From positions 43,740-107,739 of the forward strand of contig JBBQZU010000009.1 in assembly GCA_038207425.1 (NCBI GenBank): DNA of 64,000 nt, written 5' to 3'. How positions within the stretch are numbered: the stretch's first letter is position 1; each line of letters opens with the position of its first letter. Shown one piece after another: positions 50,994 through 61,147 of the stretch. The notes beneath the pieces were generated by a model that was not told where the DNA came from, did not search any database, and saw only the letters and a list, made by a program, of their open reading frames with translations. A program made the position numbers and the translations under genes. Source of the stretch: JBBQZU01 sp038207425 (GTDB taxonomy: Bacteria > Bacteroidota > Bacteroidia > Flavobacteriales_D > Cryomorphaceae).

Positions 50994-52801
50994 ATTACGG
51001 AGATAGAAAATTCGTTATCATCATTATTTTCATCAGTGTCGCGGTGATATTCATACTGCGACTTTTTTTCCTTCAAGTGGTTGATGATCAGTGGAAAATT
51101 CAGGCGGCGAATGCTTCAGAACGTATCATTACTGAATTTCCGTCACGAGGCCTTGTCTTTGATAGGTATGGTGAGATCATGGTTGCCAATACCGCCGTTT
51201 ACGATCTTATGGTGATACCAAAGGACGTAAAGAATATCGACACCATTGCACTTTGCAAACTGCTTGGAATTGATACTGCCCAGTACAGACAAAGAATGAT
51301 TGACGCGAAAAGGTACAGCAGACATAAGCCAAGTTTTTTTGAAAAGCAGATACCTGCCTACCAATACGTTCCGATAGCCGAAAATCTGCATCGTTTTCCT
51401 GGATTCTATGGCCAGCCGCGTACCTTGCGACATTATTCCAGTCCGGTAGCTGCTCATGCTATGGGCTATGTAAGCGAAGCCACCCAGGCTATAATTGAAG
51501 CAGATTCCTACTATAAAAGCGGTGACTATATAGGGGCAAGCGGTATAGAAAAAGTCTATGAACAAGAACTTCGTGGCAAACGAGGTAAGCGATACATACT
51601 CGTAGATGTGCACAACAATGAGAAAGGCTCATTCGCGGATGGCAGGTTTGATACAATTGCTGAAGCAGGGCTGAATTTAACCAGCACATTAAATGCAGCT
51701 TTGCAAGAGTATGGTGAGTTGCTCATGCAAAACAAACGCGGCAGTATTGTGGCAATCGAACCTGCTACGGGCGAAATATTGTGCATGATTACAAATCCCG
51801 GATATGATCCAAATCTGCTCGTAGGTCGTGTAAGGGGTAAAAACTATGCCGACTTGAATGCGGATCAGCTCAAGCCACTGTTCAATAGATCGGTTATGGC
51901 AAAATACCCGCCCGGTAGTACATTCAAACTTGTGCAGGGGCTTATAGGATTGCAGGAAGGTGTAATTAACGAGCAAACTCAGTTTGGTTGTCGTGGCGGT
52001 TATCTCATGGGTGGCAAGGTGCGCCCGAAATGCCATCCGCATGCCTCACCGGTTGATTTGCTTTACTCCATACAGACGAGTTGCAACGCCTATTATTGCA
52101 ATGTTTTCAAGCGCATACTTGATAAGTATCCAACAAGCGAAGAAGGCTATAATAAATGGAGGGAGTACGTTTCCAATTTCGGTTTAGGTAGTAAGCTCGG
52201 CGTAGATATTACTTCAGAAGTGAACGGATTTGTTCCCGAGAGTACTTACTACGACAAGTATTATGGTAATGGACGCTGGAATGGGCATACGATCATTTCG
52301 CTCGCGATAGGCCAGGGCGAACTAGGCGTAACCCCTATTCAAATGGCGAATATGGCTACTGTTATTGCCAATAGAGGTTGGTTTTATACGCCACATCTTG
52401 TTAAAGAAATTGATGGCCAGCTCAACCAAAATGAAAAGTTTAAGACCAAAAGGTACTCAGGTATCGACGCAGTACATTTTGAAAAGGTGGTTGAAGGCAT
52501 GTACAGGGTAGTTGAAGGCGGTACAGGAAGAGGCACACGGTTCAGCAACGACATTGAAGTATGCGGTAAAACCGGCACGGCAGAAAATCCGCATGGAAAA
52601 GACCATTCAATTTTTATAGCCTTCGCCCCCAAAGACAACCCTAAAATAGCCATTGCAGTGTATGTGGAAAATGTGGGTTTTGGCGCGACATGGGCAGCAC
52701 CGATTGCCAGCCTTATGATGGAAAAGCATCTTACTGACACCATAACAAGACCGCATATAGAAAAGCGGCTTGTAGAAGCAAACCTAATGGGAACGGAATG
52801 A
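50990..52801 (+). CDS. mrdA: Penicillin-binding protein 2 (elongasome transpeptidase)
   Basis: A 603-residue class B PBP cross-linking peptidoglycan during elongation. One N-terminal helix (about 8-27), the dimerisation region (to about 250) and the transpeptidase domain with SxxK motif STFK (Ser about 310), SCN-type motif TSCN (near 370) and KTG motif GKTGTAENP (near 525). PBP2 works with RodA, encoded just after with a 4-base overlap. Length and the FPSRGLVFDRYG segment near the start fit PBP2 rather than PBP3. Confidence 0.95.
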   Translation: MNYGDRKFVIIIIFISVAVIFILRLFFLQVVDDQWKIQAANASERIITEFPSRGLVFDRYGEIMVANTAVYDLMVIPKDVKNIDTIALCKLLGIDTAQYRQRMIDAKRYSRHKPSFFEKQIPAYQYVPIAENLHRFPGFYGQPRTLRHYSSPVAAHAMGYVSEATQAIIEADSYYKSGDYIGASGIEKVYEQELRGKRGKRYILVDVHNNEKGSFADGRFDTIAEAGLNLTSTLNAALQEYGELLMQNKRGSIVAIEPATGEILCMITNPGYDPNLLVGRVRGKNYADLNADQLKPLFNRSVMAKYPPGSTFKLVQGLIGLQEGVINEQTQFGCRGGYLMGGKVRPKCHPHASPVDLLYSIQTSCNAYYCNVFKRILDKYPTSEEGYNKWREYVSNFGLGSKLGVDITSEVNGFVPESTYYDKYYGNGRWNGHTIISLAIGQGELGVTPIQMANMATVIANRGWFYTPHLVKEIDGQLNQNEKFKTKRYSGIDAVHFEKVVEGMYRVVEGGTGRGTRFSNDIEVCGKTGTAENPHGKDHSIFIAFAPKDNPKIAIAVYVENVGFGATWAAPIASLMMEKHLTDTITRPHIEKRLVEANLMGTE

Positions 52802-54123
52802 GAAGACAAGGGAATATATGGAAAAGCCTGGATTGGTTTACAGTAGCCATCTATTTCTGCCTTATGGTTATGGGTTGGTTGAATATCTATTCAGCGAGTT
52901 ACAACCCTGAGCACGCTTCTGTATTTGATAACACGCAGGAGTATGGAAAACAATTTATTTGGATTATCACCGCATGCGCCCTGGCCTTTATCATACTGCT
53001 TCTAGAAGGCGATTTTATGAGGAAAATATCACCTCTTGTATATGGAGTTACCGCTACGCTCCTGGTATTGGTGCTCATATTTGGAAAAGAAGTAAATGGG
53101 GCAAAAGCCTGGTTTGGGTTTGGCAGTTTCGGTATACAGCCCAGCGAATTCTCAAAATTAGGCATCAGCATGCTCCTGGCATATTATCTGAGCCAGATGA
53201 ATATTCAGATTGAAAAAGCCAGAACAAAAATGGTAGCAATCGCCATTATTGCATTACCGGCAGGGCTCATTATGTTGCAGCCAGATACTGGAACGGTGCT
53301 GGTATTTGCTGCCTATGTACTTGTATTATACCGTGAGGGCCTTTCGGGAAATATTCTTCTACTTGGGCTACTTGCAATGATACTGTCCGTTATATCACTG
53401 ATACTTCGCACCACAATTATGGAAGTGCCCTTTACTGATATGGATGTGCAAGGCCATCAAGTGCTGATGGGTATAATCATAATTCTGACTATTCTTTTGA
53501 TTTTGGTAATAAATAAGATGATGGTTCCAAGAATGCGCAAGCAATATTCTATTTTGCTTATTGCAACAGCAATTGGAAGTCTGATCTTCATCGCTTCACT
53601 TGATCAAATATTCGAAAAGGTTTTGGAGCCGCATCAAAAAATACGAATCAATATACTTCTCGGATTGGCTGATGACCCGCTGGGAGCCGGCTACAATGTG
53701 AAGCAATCGCAAACTGCCATAGGCTCCGGAGGATTTGCAGGCAAGGGCTACCTAGAAGGAACTTTGACGAAATTCAAATACGTTCCTATGCAGAGCACCG
53801 ACTTTATATTTTGCACCATCGGAGAAGAATGGGGGTTTATTGGCAGTTCCATTATTGTGGGAATGTTTCTTGCGCTTATGCTCCGGCTTATAATCATTGC
53901 CGAAAGGCAACGATCAAAATACACAAGAATATATGCCTACTCGGTGGCCTGCATTTTCTTTCTGCACCTTCTCATAAATATTGGTATGGCGATAGGTCTG
54001 GCACCTGTTATTGGTATCCCACTTCCATTTTTCAGCTATGGAGGCTCATCGCTGTGGGGTTTCACAATGCTGCTCTTTGTATTGCTTAAGCTCGATACGG
54101 AAAGGCTTGTGGTATTGAGGTAA
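52798..54123 (+). CDS. rodA: Peptidoglycan glycosyltransferase RodA
   Basis: A 441-residue SEDS glycan polymerase with about ten helices. The conserved SEFSKLGISM motif (near residue 121) carries the Glu and Lys of the family, the extracellular catalytic-loop Asp region lies around KQSQTAIGSGG (near 302), and IPLPFFSYGGSS (near 405) is the diagnostic end. It is about 70 residues longer than the E. coli protein, mostly in the loop around 195-240, which is usual in Bacteroidota. It is last in the operon, followed by a strong terminator. Confidence 0.95.
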   Translation: MRRQGNIWKSLDWFTVAIYFCLMVMGWLNIYSASYNPEHASVFDNTQEYGKQFIWIITACALAFIILLLEGDFMRKISPLVYGVTATLLVLVLIFGKEVNGAKAWFGFGSFGIQPSEFSKLGISMLLAYYLSQMNIQIEKARTKMVAIAIIALPAGLIMLQPDTGTVLVFAAYVLVLYREGLSGNILLLGLLAMILSVISLILRTTIMEVPFTDMDVQGHQVLMGIIIILTILLILVINKMMVPRMRKQYSILLIATAIGSLIFIASLDQIFEKVLEPHQKIRINILLGLADDPLGAGYNVKQSQTAIGSGGFAGKGYLEGTLTKFKYVPMQSTDFIFCTIGEEWGFIGSSIIVGMFLALMLRLIIIAERQRSKYTRIYAYSVACIFFLHLLINIGMAIGLAPVIGIPLPFFSYGGSSLWGFTMLLFVLLKLDTERLVVLR

Positions 54124-54128
54124 AAAAT

Positions 54129-54160
54129 AACCCCGCTTCTGTCTGGAAGCGGGGTTTGAA
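54129..54160. terminator. Bidirectional rho-independent terminator between rodA and ppiD
   Basis: AACCCCGCTTC (54129-54139) and GAAGCGGGGTT (54146-54156) form a perfect 11-pair stem with a six-base loop. A TTTG run follows on the plus strand and a TTATTTTTTA run follows on the minus strand, so it can end both convergent transcripts. Confidence 0.92.
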
Positions 54161-54181
54161 TATTTACAATCGACCGGTGGA

Positions 54182-56269
54182 TCAGTATATCTTGGATCGG
54201 TCGTCTTCTACATCAGCAAACTCTTTGAGAGCCTTGTACAATCCTGTAGAGTATGATCCGTACATGGCTCTGCGGGATTCTCCGAGCTCGTCAGCGTACG
54301 TCATATACTCCTCTCTCGGCTCAACTGTAGTTTTAGATAATACACTAACCACAAATACACCACGTACACCTTCAAGCGGCGGACTGATAGCACCTTCAGG
54401 AAGTGAAAAAGCATATCCTACCACGTAAGGCTCGGGAGTACCGGCAAGCAAGTTGGGGCTCTTCTCAGTAAGATTGCTTCCCACTTGTACAGTGAGACCA
54501 ATATCTAGCATAAGCTGGTTCATATCCTTTCCTTCAAGTTCTGTTTTGAATATTCCTACCTTCTTCTCGCGAATTACATCGGGGCGAATTTCCTCTTTGG
54601 CTTCATCAAATGTAGCTCTTCCTTGTTCGGTTCGTTTTTCTAGAGCGAATACGACTATTTTTCTACCGAACTCAAAAGGCTCACTTACCTGTCCAACTTT
54701 TGTTAGCTCAACGTTATGAGCCCAACGCACTGCATCGGTTGATTGAATAATACCAGGAATATTAACAGCCTGCCTGGTTACGCCTTTTCCTTCTTCTACC
54801 TTCATGGCGCGTTCTTCAGCAAGGGTGCGGAATTTCGCTACGCTTCCTGAATTGATTGAAAATTCATTTGCCTGATCATAAACCGCATTAAAAGTTTGGC
54901 TTGATGGTTCAATATTTGCATCGGCCTCAAGCACATATACCAATGGAACGGTACGACGCGAAAGTGGTTCAACGATATGCACGCCATAGGTAGTTTCTAC
55001 TATATTGATTGAGCCTATTGGTTTATCGAATGATGCAGCGCTAAACTCCGGGACCATCATTTCACGGTTAAAGTTTTCATATTTACCGCCTGTGGCAGCC
55101 GAACCTGGATCGTCGCTGAACTTAGTGACCATTTCATCAAAGTTCTTTTTGCTTTGAAGTACCTTCTTGATACTATCGGCACGTGACTTTAGCTTATCCA
55201 TGCTATCGCCTTTGTTATTGGCAAGCAGGATGTGGCGCGCCGTAGCCTGCGCTTCATCTTCAAGCCGCTGTACCTTGGCTATGCACCACCTTTCGCCGCT
55301 TTTGTATGGGCCTACCACATCGCCTGCCTGCGAAGCAAATACTTGCGACTCCATATCGGGGTGTTCCTGCGTTTTAAATGGAAACGCATTTGCATTTCTG
55401 CTTGCACTGTATTTCAAAACGAACAGAGAGTCGTTTGTTGAAACCTTAAAATCATCAATTAAATCAGCTACACTCTCTTTCGTAGCCACCTCATCTTCGG
55501 GTGTGGGTACCACATCAAAACCAACGAAAAGCAAATCGGCTGTAGCTTCGCGATCAAAACGATCATCATCTTTGTGCTTGTCGAAATAAGCTTTCAGGTC
55601 CTTATCGGATACAGTAACTAAGCTGTCCACCATACTTTCGTAGGTCTTGGTTACGTAGTTTATGGTTACTTTTTGTGTTTGCCTGTAGTACTCGTCTTTT
55701 GCTTCCAGCGTGTTGATGTACACTCCTTTTTTCACCAGGTTGTTGTACTTTTCAAAGAGGCGTTCATTTACGATTCTGTTTACCTGTACTTCGTAAAACA
55801 AGGGATAACGCTCTTTGATGAATGAAAAGTAGTTCTGCACCAGTTGGGCGTCAAATACTCCTGTTTCAGGATTCTTAAAGTTTTCATCACTGGCGAACTC
55901 TGGCCTTACGTTTTCGCCAAAGCGAATATCGTCAAACTCATCCTGGCCCAGGCGCAAACCGAGTTTGTTCAATTCAGAGTAGAGAATTTTTTCCTGAACC
56001 ATGGAATTCCAAACCTGATTGCGCATTTGCTGTTCAGCTTGGCTTGAAACAGGCTGACCTATGCTGGCCATGCTTTGCTTTTGAGCTTCTACGCGCTTTT
56101 CATAGTCTATCAGGTTGATGTCTTCTCCGTGTACTTTTCCAACGAATTGGTTATTTACAGTAGTGCCTCTTCCTGAGAAAAAATCGCCGAGTACAAAGGC
56201 TACCATTGCGCCTCCGATGATGATGAGCAGGAGCGTTGATCGCTCTCTGATTTTGCCTATTACTGCCAT
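54182..56269 (-). CDS. ppiD: PpiD-type periplasmic peptidyl-prolyl isomerase/chaperone
   Basis: A 695-residue protein: N-terminal inner-membrane anchor (about 11-30), SurA-type N-domain (about 35-235), a parvulin rotamase domain near 335-430 with ARHILLAN, the KFSDDPGSAATGG segment and the YGVHIVEPL end, and a C-terminal helical chaperone region. PpiD is attached to the inner membrane and helps fold outer-membrane and secreted proteins. The length is close to Bacteroidota copies (about 700). It is the last gene of the block that follows coaX and lptC, separated from the CNNM gene by 60 bases. Confidence 0.9.
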   Translation of the reverse strand: MAVIGKIRERSTLLLIIIGGAMVAFVLGDFFSGRGTTVNNQFVGKVHGEDINLIDYEKRVEAQKQSMASIGQPVSSQAEQQMRNQVWNSMVQEKILYSELNKLGLRLGQDEFDDIRFGENVRPEFASDENFKNPETGVFDAQLVQNYFSFIKERYPLFYEVQVNRIVNERLFEKYNNLVKKGVYINTLEAKDEYYRQTQKVTINYVTKTYESMVDSLVTVSDKDLKAYFDKHKDDDRFDREATADLLFVGFDVVPTPEDEVATKESVADLIDDFKVSTNDSLFVLKYSASRNANAFPFKTQEHPDMESQVFASQAGDVVGPYKSGERWCIAKVQRLEDEAQATARHILLANNKGDSMDKLKSRADSIKKVLQSKKNFDEMVTKFSDDPGSAATGGKYENFNREMMVPEFSAASFDKPIGSINIVETTYGVHIVEPLSRRTVPLVYVLEADANIEPSSQTFNAVYDQANEFSINSGSVAKFRTLAEERAMKVEEGKGVTRQAVNIPGIIQSTDAVRWAHNVELTKVGQVSEPFEFGRKIVVFALEKRTEQGRATFDEAKEEIRPDVIREKKVGIFKTELEGKDMNQLMLDIGLTVQVGSNLTEKSPNLLAGTPEPYVVGYAFSLPEGAISPPLEGVRGVFVVSVLSKTTVEPREEYMTYADELGESRRAMYGSYSTGLYKALKEFADVEDDRSKIY

Positions 56270-56329
56270 TAAATGTGCATTTTTTGGGAGTGCGAATATA
56301 CGAATATCTCTATTCGAAGTAAACTAATT

Positions 56330-57586
56330 TTAAGGAAGCAATTCTACTTTTACAGTCTCTATGCGCACATCAGTAACTCCCACAATTGTAAACCGGAATC
56401 CATCAATCTCTAACACACTGTTTTGCTGAGGTATATCTTCGTACTCATGAATTATAAAGCCGGCCAAAGTTTCATATTCATCGCTTTCAGGAATATTCAA
56501 CCTATAAGCATCATTGAGATAGTCAATCTCTAAACGGGCTGAAAAAAGGTAGGTGTATGGCCCGGTTTGTTCTTCAATAAAGTCATCCGTATCATGTTCG
56601 TCCTCTATTTCGCCAAATATTTCTTCAATTATATCTTCTATAGTGAGCATACCGCTGGTGCCTCCAAACTCATCAACTACCACTGCTATACTCTTATTCT
56701 GTTTTATAAACAACTGAAGTACTTCCTGTCCTGACATAGACTCGGGGATGATGATAACAGGAACAATAAGGCGCTTTATAGAATCGGGATTGTTAAAGAG
56801 TTCAATGGAGTTTACGTAACCAATAATATTGTCGATAGAATCGCGGTATATAAGAACTCTGGAATAGCCGGTTTTAATAAATAACTCTCGCAGCTTATCG
56901 ATAGGTAATTCAATATCAGCAGCTTCAATTTCAGTTCTCGGCACCATGCAATCACGTGCTTTCAGTTTCGAAAAGTCGAGCGCATTCTGGAGATACTCTA
57001 TTTCATTATCGATATGAGCATTCGAATCATTCCGTGTTTCCGCTATTTCACGAACGTAGTTGTCGAGGTCAATTCTACCAAAACTAATATCCTGTTTACC
57101 GGTGGGTAGTCTTAAAATATATTTGAGTAAAAATTCTGATACACCAACCATTACAATCATTGGCCCCCAAAGAATAATATAAATAACCCGCGCAGGCACT
57201 ACAAGAATTCTAAGAGCGAAGTCGCTATTGATTCTAAAAAGGGTTTTAGGAATAAACTCGCCGAAAAAAAGAATGATGAGAGTTGAGATAAGCGTTTGCC
57301 AAATGAGCACCCCTGCCTCGGAGAAACCGACCATTCTAAGCCCCGGTTCCATAAGCAGCGCCATAAAAATACCATAGATTACCAGTGCAATATTATTTCC
57401 TACCAGCATTGTGCCGATAAAGCGAGATGGATTTCTGACAAATCCTGAAAGCAATTTTGCAGAAAATGAACCTTGCTTATTTTCGAGCTCTATTTGTAAT
57501 TTATTAGCGGTGAGGAAGGCTATCTCCAAACCTGAGAAGAGTGCAGAAAAAATAAGTGCCAGAATAACAGGTAAAAGGTGTTCCAT
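56330..57586 (-). CDS. CNNM/CorC-family protein (hemolysin-like), second copy
   Basis: A 418-residue membrane protein: CNNM (DUF21) domain of about four helices (1-165), a CBS pair (about 185-330, with MVPRTEIEAADIELP near its start and VVVDEFGGTSGMLTIEDIIEEIFG near its end, trimmed) and a C-terminal CorC domain. It resembles the Mg/Co efflux family. It is clearly a paralogue of gldE at 17178-18521 but sits in the LPS/PPIase block, so I do not call it GldE. Its role is probably ion homeostasis. Confidence 0.85.
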   Translation of the reverse strand: MEHLLPVILALIFSALFSGLEIAFLTANKLQIELENKQGSFSAKLLSGFVRNPSRFIGTMLVGNNIALVIYGIFMALLMEPGLRMVGFSEAGVLIWQTLISTLIILFFGEFIPKTLFRINSDFALRILVVPARVIYIILWGPMIVMVGVSEFLLKYILRLPTGKQDISFGRIDLDNYVREIAETRNDSNAHIDNEIEYLQNALDFSKLKARDCMVPRTEIEAADIELPIDKLRELFIKTGYSRVLIYRDSIDNIIGYVNSIELFNNPDSIKRLIVPVIIIPESMSGQEVLQLFIKQNKSIAVVVDEFGGTSGMLTIEDIIEEIFGEIEDEHDTDDFIEEQTGPYTYLFSARLEIDYLNDAYRLNIPESDEYETLAGFIIHEYEDIPQQNSVLEIDGFRFTIVGVTDVRIETVKVELLP

Positions 57587-57630
57587 AAACAGGTGTCAAA
57601 TATAACAACCCTTGCGATAAGAGAATTATG

Positions 57631-57843
57631 TTATTCGCGGCCTTCCAGCCTTTTGCGAAAGGTATACCTAAAGCCGTACATAATTCCAGCAATACCAGGA
57701 AATACAAGATATTGCAAAGTTGTGCGGTTTATACCCTCCACTGCAAATAAGTAAAAAACCACCAGTAGTGACGCTATGGCAAATACCAACCATAATCTTT
57801 CCATAAACAAGCTTACCTTTCTCATTTTCTTTGAATTATTCAT
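57631..57843 (-). CDS. Small two-helix membrane protein
   Basis: A 70-residue protein with two hydrophobic helices (about 15-32 and 45-57) and a basic C-terminus (FRKRLEGRE). I do not recognise a family, but it overlaps lptC by 8 bases (ATGAATAA) and precedes the CNNM gene, an arrangement seen repeatedly in Bacteroidota. It is too short to assign a function and could modify or anchor the LPS export machinery or the CNNM protein. Confidence 0.65.
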   Translation of the reverse strand: MNNSKKMRKVSLFMERLWLVFAIASLLVVFYLFAVEGINRTTLQYLVFPGIAGIMYGFRYTFRKRLEGRE

Positions 57844-58411
57844 GAACGTCTTCTTCGTCCATGTAAATTACTCCTGTAGGATTCTTAATGACATAGTTGG
57901 TAAAATTCTGATCTGATATCAGACCTTTGCCATAAATGATTCCGTCAGCTTTTTCAATAGTAACAAATTTTCGGGTGTAAACACGGTTGCTATCTTGCTG
58001 CCATATCAATTCTTCAGTTCGTAGTGTTTCGCCGACAGCGTTTGTGAATACGACACTATCACGTGCAATCATAAGCGTATTGCGTTCATTTATGAAACCA
58101 TTTAACGCAGTAAGGCGGCCATCAAATTGCTGCAAGTCGTTGAAAAAAGTGAGCTCAAAGCCATCTGAAAGAAGGCTGTACATCGAGTCGGGAGTTTGAA
58201 ACTGATCAATTCTGTTGGCCTGAAGGGTATTCTGCACCCTGCCTGAATCCGTGTAGGTATATAGTACCTTGAGCGTTGTTCTTAACGGTGGATTTTCGCT
58301 ATCGCTAAACTCTAGCACTTCATCAATAGTATTGGTGGTACATGAAAAAAAGATTCCGGCTATAACAATAGCCGGAATCAACATTCTAAGAGTATTGGCG
58401 CCCGCCATCAA
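57836..58411 (-). CDS. lptC: LPS export periplasmic protein LptC (lipoprotein form)
   Basis: A 191-residue protein of the LptC family, part of the Lpt bridge that carries lipopolysaccharide from the inner to the outer membrane. An N-terminal signal ends in a lipobox-like FFSC (Cys 24), whereas E. coli LptC has an uncleaved membrane anchor; the lipoprotein form is common in Bacteroidota. The following beta-rich region contains YSLLSDGFELTFF and the repeated strands of the beta-jellyroll. Other Lpt genes are not in the window. It overlaps the small membrane gene. Confidence 0.85.
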   Translation of the reverse strand: MMAGANTLRMLIPAIVIAGIFFSCTTNTIDEVLEFSDSENPPLRTTLKVLYTYTDSGRVQNTLQANRIDQFQTPDSMYSLLSDGFELTFFNDLQQFDGRLTALNGFINERNTLMIARDSVVFTNAVGETLRTEELIWQQDSNRVYTRKFVTIEKADGIIYGKGLISDQNFTNYVIKNPTGVIYMDEEDVHE

Positions 58412-58416
58412 AAGCG

Positions 58417-59751
58417 TTAGTCTTGAGTGCGTATAATTGTGGTTTCACCAAAACAAACCACTGTGTAGGTATCGCCTACAGCCAAATTGTTAAAAAACAC
58501 ATCAGTTTTTAAAGGGAAATACTTTTGATAACCACTGATCTTTTGTGCGGCCTTTTCAGCTACCGAAGGGTCTACTGATTTGGCTTTGGTGTAATAATCA
58601 ACGGCAAGAAGGTATGCTCCGGCTGCACCTAATTTCTCTTCACTACAGTTTTTCGCTGATGTGGCAATTGCATCACCTTTAAGCATGTATGCTTCGCCGC
58701 TTCTTGGCTTCGATTGGAGAATTTTATTTGCCATAGCAATGGCTTTTACGTGGTTGCCCATGATCGTTGCAACCTGCCCTGTTCTGAGGTAGTATTGTTC
58801 AATTTCGATACAGTCGCCACAAAGGTCGGCGGCTTCTTCAAAATACTTCATGGCAGTGTTATACTCTTTTGCCTTCAGCTTTTGAATCCCGATACTGTAA
58901 GCCGCAGCAGGTGTAGGTTTGTCTTTATACACGCGTTCAGCTACTTTCAGATATAAGTTTCCATCGGTGCAATCTCTTTTATTCATTACGGCAAGTACTT
59001 TCTTATTCAACTCTATGTCGTTGGGCGCTTCAGCAATTCTCTCGCCGAGAATTTTGTATATATCGTCACACTCTGCAATTTTTATAAAGAACGCATCGAG
59101 ATTATTCTTAGCCTTTTCATATCGCTCACGGGCCTTTTCATCCTCCACACGGGCTATATTATGATCGAGGATATCCAAAACAGGAATATACTCTACCAAC
59201 AAATCAGATTTGGTAGCCTTACCAGCTTTATACATATTAAATAAAGATTGGTAGTATTTTGAAAGCACAAGCGCATCGGCATTATTACCTTCAAGCTCCA
59301 GTGAGCGCTTCATCATAGTATTGGCTTCTACGATACGGGTCTCGTCGTATTTATAAAGATCATTTGCTTTGTAAGCCAACACCTTGCCTTCATCGTTGAA
59401 ATATTTTATTCTTTGGTCATAAATATTCATCAATGTATCGATGTAGGCATTTCTGATGGCTATTTTCGATACATCTTCATAAATTCCGTCCAGAATTTTA
59501 CCGTAAAATTTCGCACCATCTATGTAAAGCGTAACTGCACTTTGAGGGCAGGTCTTGAAAGCACTTCTCCAGAAAGGCATAGCTTGTTCCCATAAATTCT
59601 GATCGCGGTATTCCCTGTACAATGAAATGAACTTTTTACACTCGTCAATTTCCTCAGGGGTATTACCGTATTTGCTTTCATCTGTTTGAGCAAAGGTGCT
59701 CAAAGCCATTAATGCAAACGCTGCAAGGGCAAACAATTTGTTTTTCATCAC
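58417..59751 (-). CDS. Secreted TPR-repeat protein
   Basis: A 444-residue protein with a signal peptide (MMKNKLFALAAFALMALSTFAQ) and TPR-like helices, e.g. near residue 30-50 (YREYRDQNLWEQAMPFW) and near 285-330 (KLKAKEYNTAMKYFEEAADL). Many short helical repeats fill the rest. It lies between the outer-membrane protein gene and lptC with gaps of about 10 and 5 bases, so it is part of that operon. It may be a scaffold for outer-membrane assembly; no enzyme signature is seen. Confidence 0.78.
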   Translation of the reverse strand: MMKNKLFALAAFALMALSTFAQTDESKYGNTPEEIDECKKFISLYREYRDQNLWEQAMPFWRSAFKTCPQSAVTLYIDGAKFYGKILDGIYEDVSKIAIRNAYIDTLMNIYDQRIKYFNDEGKVLAYKANDLYKYDETRIVEANTMMKRSLELEGNNADALVLSKYYQSLFNMYKAGKATKSDLLVEYIPVLDILDHNIARVEDEKARERYEKAKNNLDAFFIKIAECDDIYKILGERIAEAPNDIELNKKVLAVMNKRDCTDGNLYLKVAERVYKDKPTPAAAYSIGIQKLKAKEYNTAMKYFEEAADLCGDCIEIEQYYLRTGQVATIMGNHVKAIAMANKILQSKPRSGEAYMLKGDAIATSAKNCSEEKLGAAGAYLLAVDYYTKAKSVDPSVAEKAAQKISGYQKYFPLKTDVFFNNLAVGDTYTVVCFGETTIIRTQD

Positions 59752-59761
59752 TTTTCTTTTT

Positions 59762-61147
59762 CTAATCGTATTTTGGTTTTACAAACCATCGGTTCCTAAA
59801 ATGAGGAGTTAAAGAAAACCCGACAAAAATTCTCATATATTGTTCTTTAATGAGCCCGTTTTCGTTGGTTCCTTGTTCCCCATACTCTGTGGCAATATTC
59901 AGTGTAGAGAAGGAAAATCCTGATCTATAATGAATCGGCAAAGATAAACCAAAACTTATGCCATACTCGTTTATTGGGGTGTTGCGCAAATTCAAATTTG
60001 TTGATTCTGTTCTGTAACCTGCTCTGTATTCAATCCTTTCAAAAACTTTTTGAGATGAAACATCGGGGGTAAACTCTAGTCCGAAAGCTACTGTATGGCT
60101 GTCTTCAAATCTAAATTCAGAAGCTGTATTTGAGAAAGTAGTTGAATATTGGGTCCATTGTTGCGTTCGGTAGTCTATAGCAAGCCTGTAGCGGCTTTTA
60201 CTATTGGTATAGAAGTCAAAACCCACTCCCACAGAGTACCCGGCTGGTATGTGGATACTGCCCTTCTGCCTTAAGGCCGCCACGATAGTATCAGGGGTTT
60301 GTTCAAAGCCGGACGAAGTAGGTCTGAAAGAGTATGAAGAACTGGTAAGCTGAGTATTCAAATTATTGCCCAAGGTATAGGTAGCGCCCAAAAGAAGTTT
60401 GAGCATTCTGGAGGTTCGCGATGTTCTTTTTATAATATTTGTATGGTAGTGGATTCCAAAATCAGCCGTTACATCGCGAACGAGAAACCGTTCAGTACTA
60501 TGAAAACCAAGTATCGTCAGATCATCCGGGAAAAAAAGAATGCGGTCTCTGTCCAAACTCCCGAAGTTGTAATTCAAATTTCCCCCGAGGGATAATGATG
60601 TGATATTGCCGGTAGAATCAACGCGGTTGATAATTTTTCTGGCAGACCCGAGATATGCTTGGGCAATTCCACCTTCGCCTCTGTATTGCGTAAGGTAGTC
60701 CAGCTCCAGGTCGGGTTCTACTTGCCGGGTTGAAACTTCATAACCTATAATTGTGGAAGGAACCACTCCTAAACTCAGGTTCCAGATATTTCTCTTTAAG
60801 GGAAAAGATAAACTGAGGTTATTTATTTTAAACGCAGCACCTTGCTCCGAATCAGTACTTGATGTAAATCTTGAAAAACTTTGCCTTCCACCAAATTCAA
60901 ATATAGGTTCGGCGTGATTTGCTGCTACTGCAGGATTGATAAGATTGAGCCTATAGAGATCAAAGAGCGCTGCACCACTACCTCCCATACCCGCCAAAGT
61001 AACGCCTTGCCTTGGATAGGCAATGCCCGGCCCAAAGATCGAATATGGTGAAATGAAGTCAGTCTGAGCATTTGCCGAAAGGACCATCATTTCTATAACA
61101 AAAACCAAAAAACCAATTTTAATCCAGGTTATATTTAAGAATTTCAT
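59762..61147 (-). CDS. Outer membrane protein, putative beta-barrel transport protein
   Basis: A 461-residue protein with a signal sequence (cleavage near LSANAQ) followed by TDFISPYSIFGPG and an alternating strand pattern to the end, consistent with a large outer-membrane barrel. The PRQGVTLAGMGGSGAALFD segment near the mature N-terminus (cited in part) and the RLNLINPAV hatch segment resemble FadL/PorV-type barrels, but I cannot be sure. ATG 61147 gives the signal peptide; 23 extra residues upstream lack family features. Its first 29 bases overlap the end of coaX. Confidence 0.7.
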   Translation of the reverse strand: MKFLNITWIKIGFLVFVIEMMVLSANAQTDFISPYSIFGPGIAYPRQGVTLAGMGGSGAALFDLYRLNLINPAVAANHAEPIFEFGGRQSFSRFTSSTDSEQGAAFKINNLSLSFPLKRNIWNLSLGVVPSTIIGYEVSTRQVEPDLELDYLTQYRGEGGIAQAYLGSARKIINRVDSTGNITSLSLGGNLNYNFGSLDRDRILFFPDDLTILGFHSTERFLVRDVTADFGIHYHTNIIKRTSRTSRMLKLLLGATYTLGNNLNTQLTSSSYSFRPTSSGFEQTPDTIVAALRQKGSIHIPAGYSVGVGFDFYTNSKSRYRLAIDYRTQQWTQYSTTFSNTASEFRFEDSHTVAFGLEFTPDVSSQKVFERIEYRAGYRTESTNLNLRNTPINEYGISFGLSLPIHYRSGFSFSTLNIATEYGEQGTNENGLIKEQYMRIFVGFSLTPHFRNRWFVKPKYD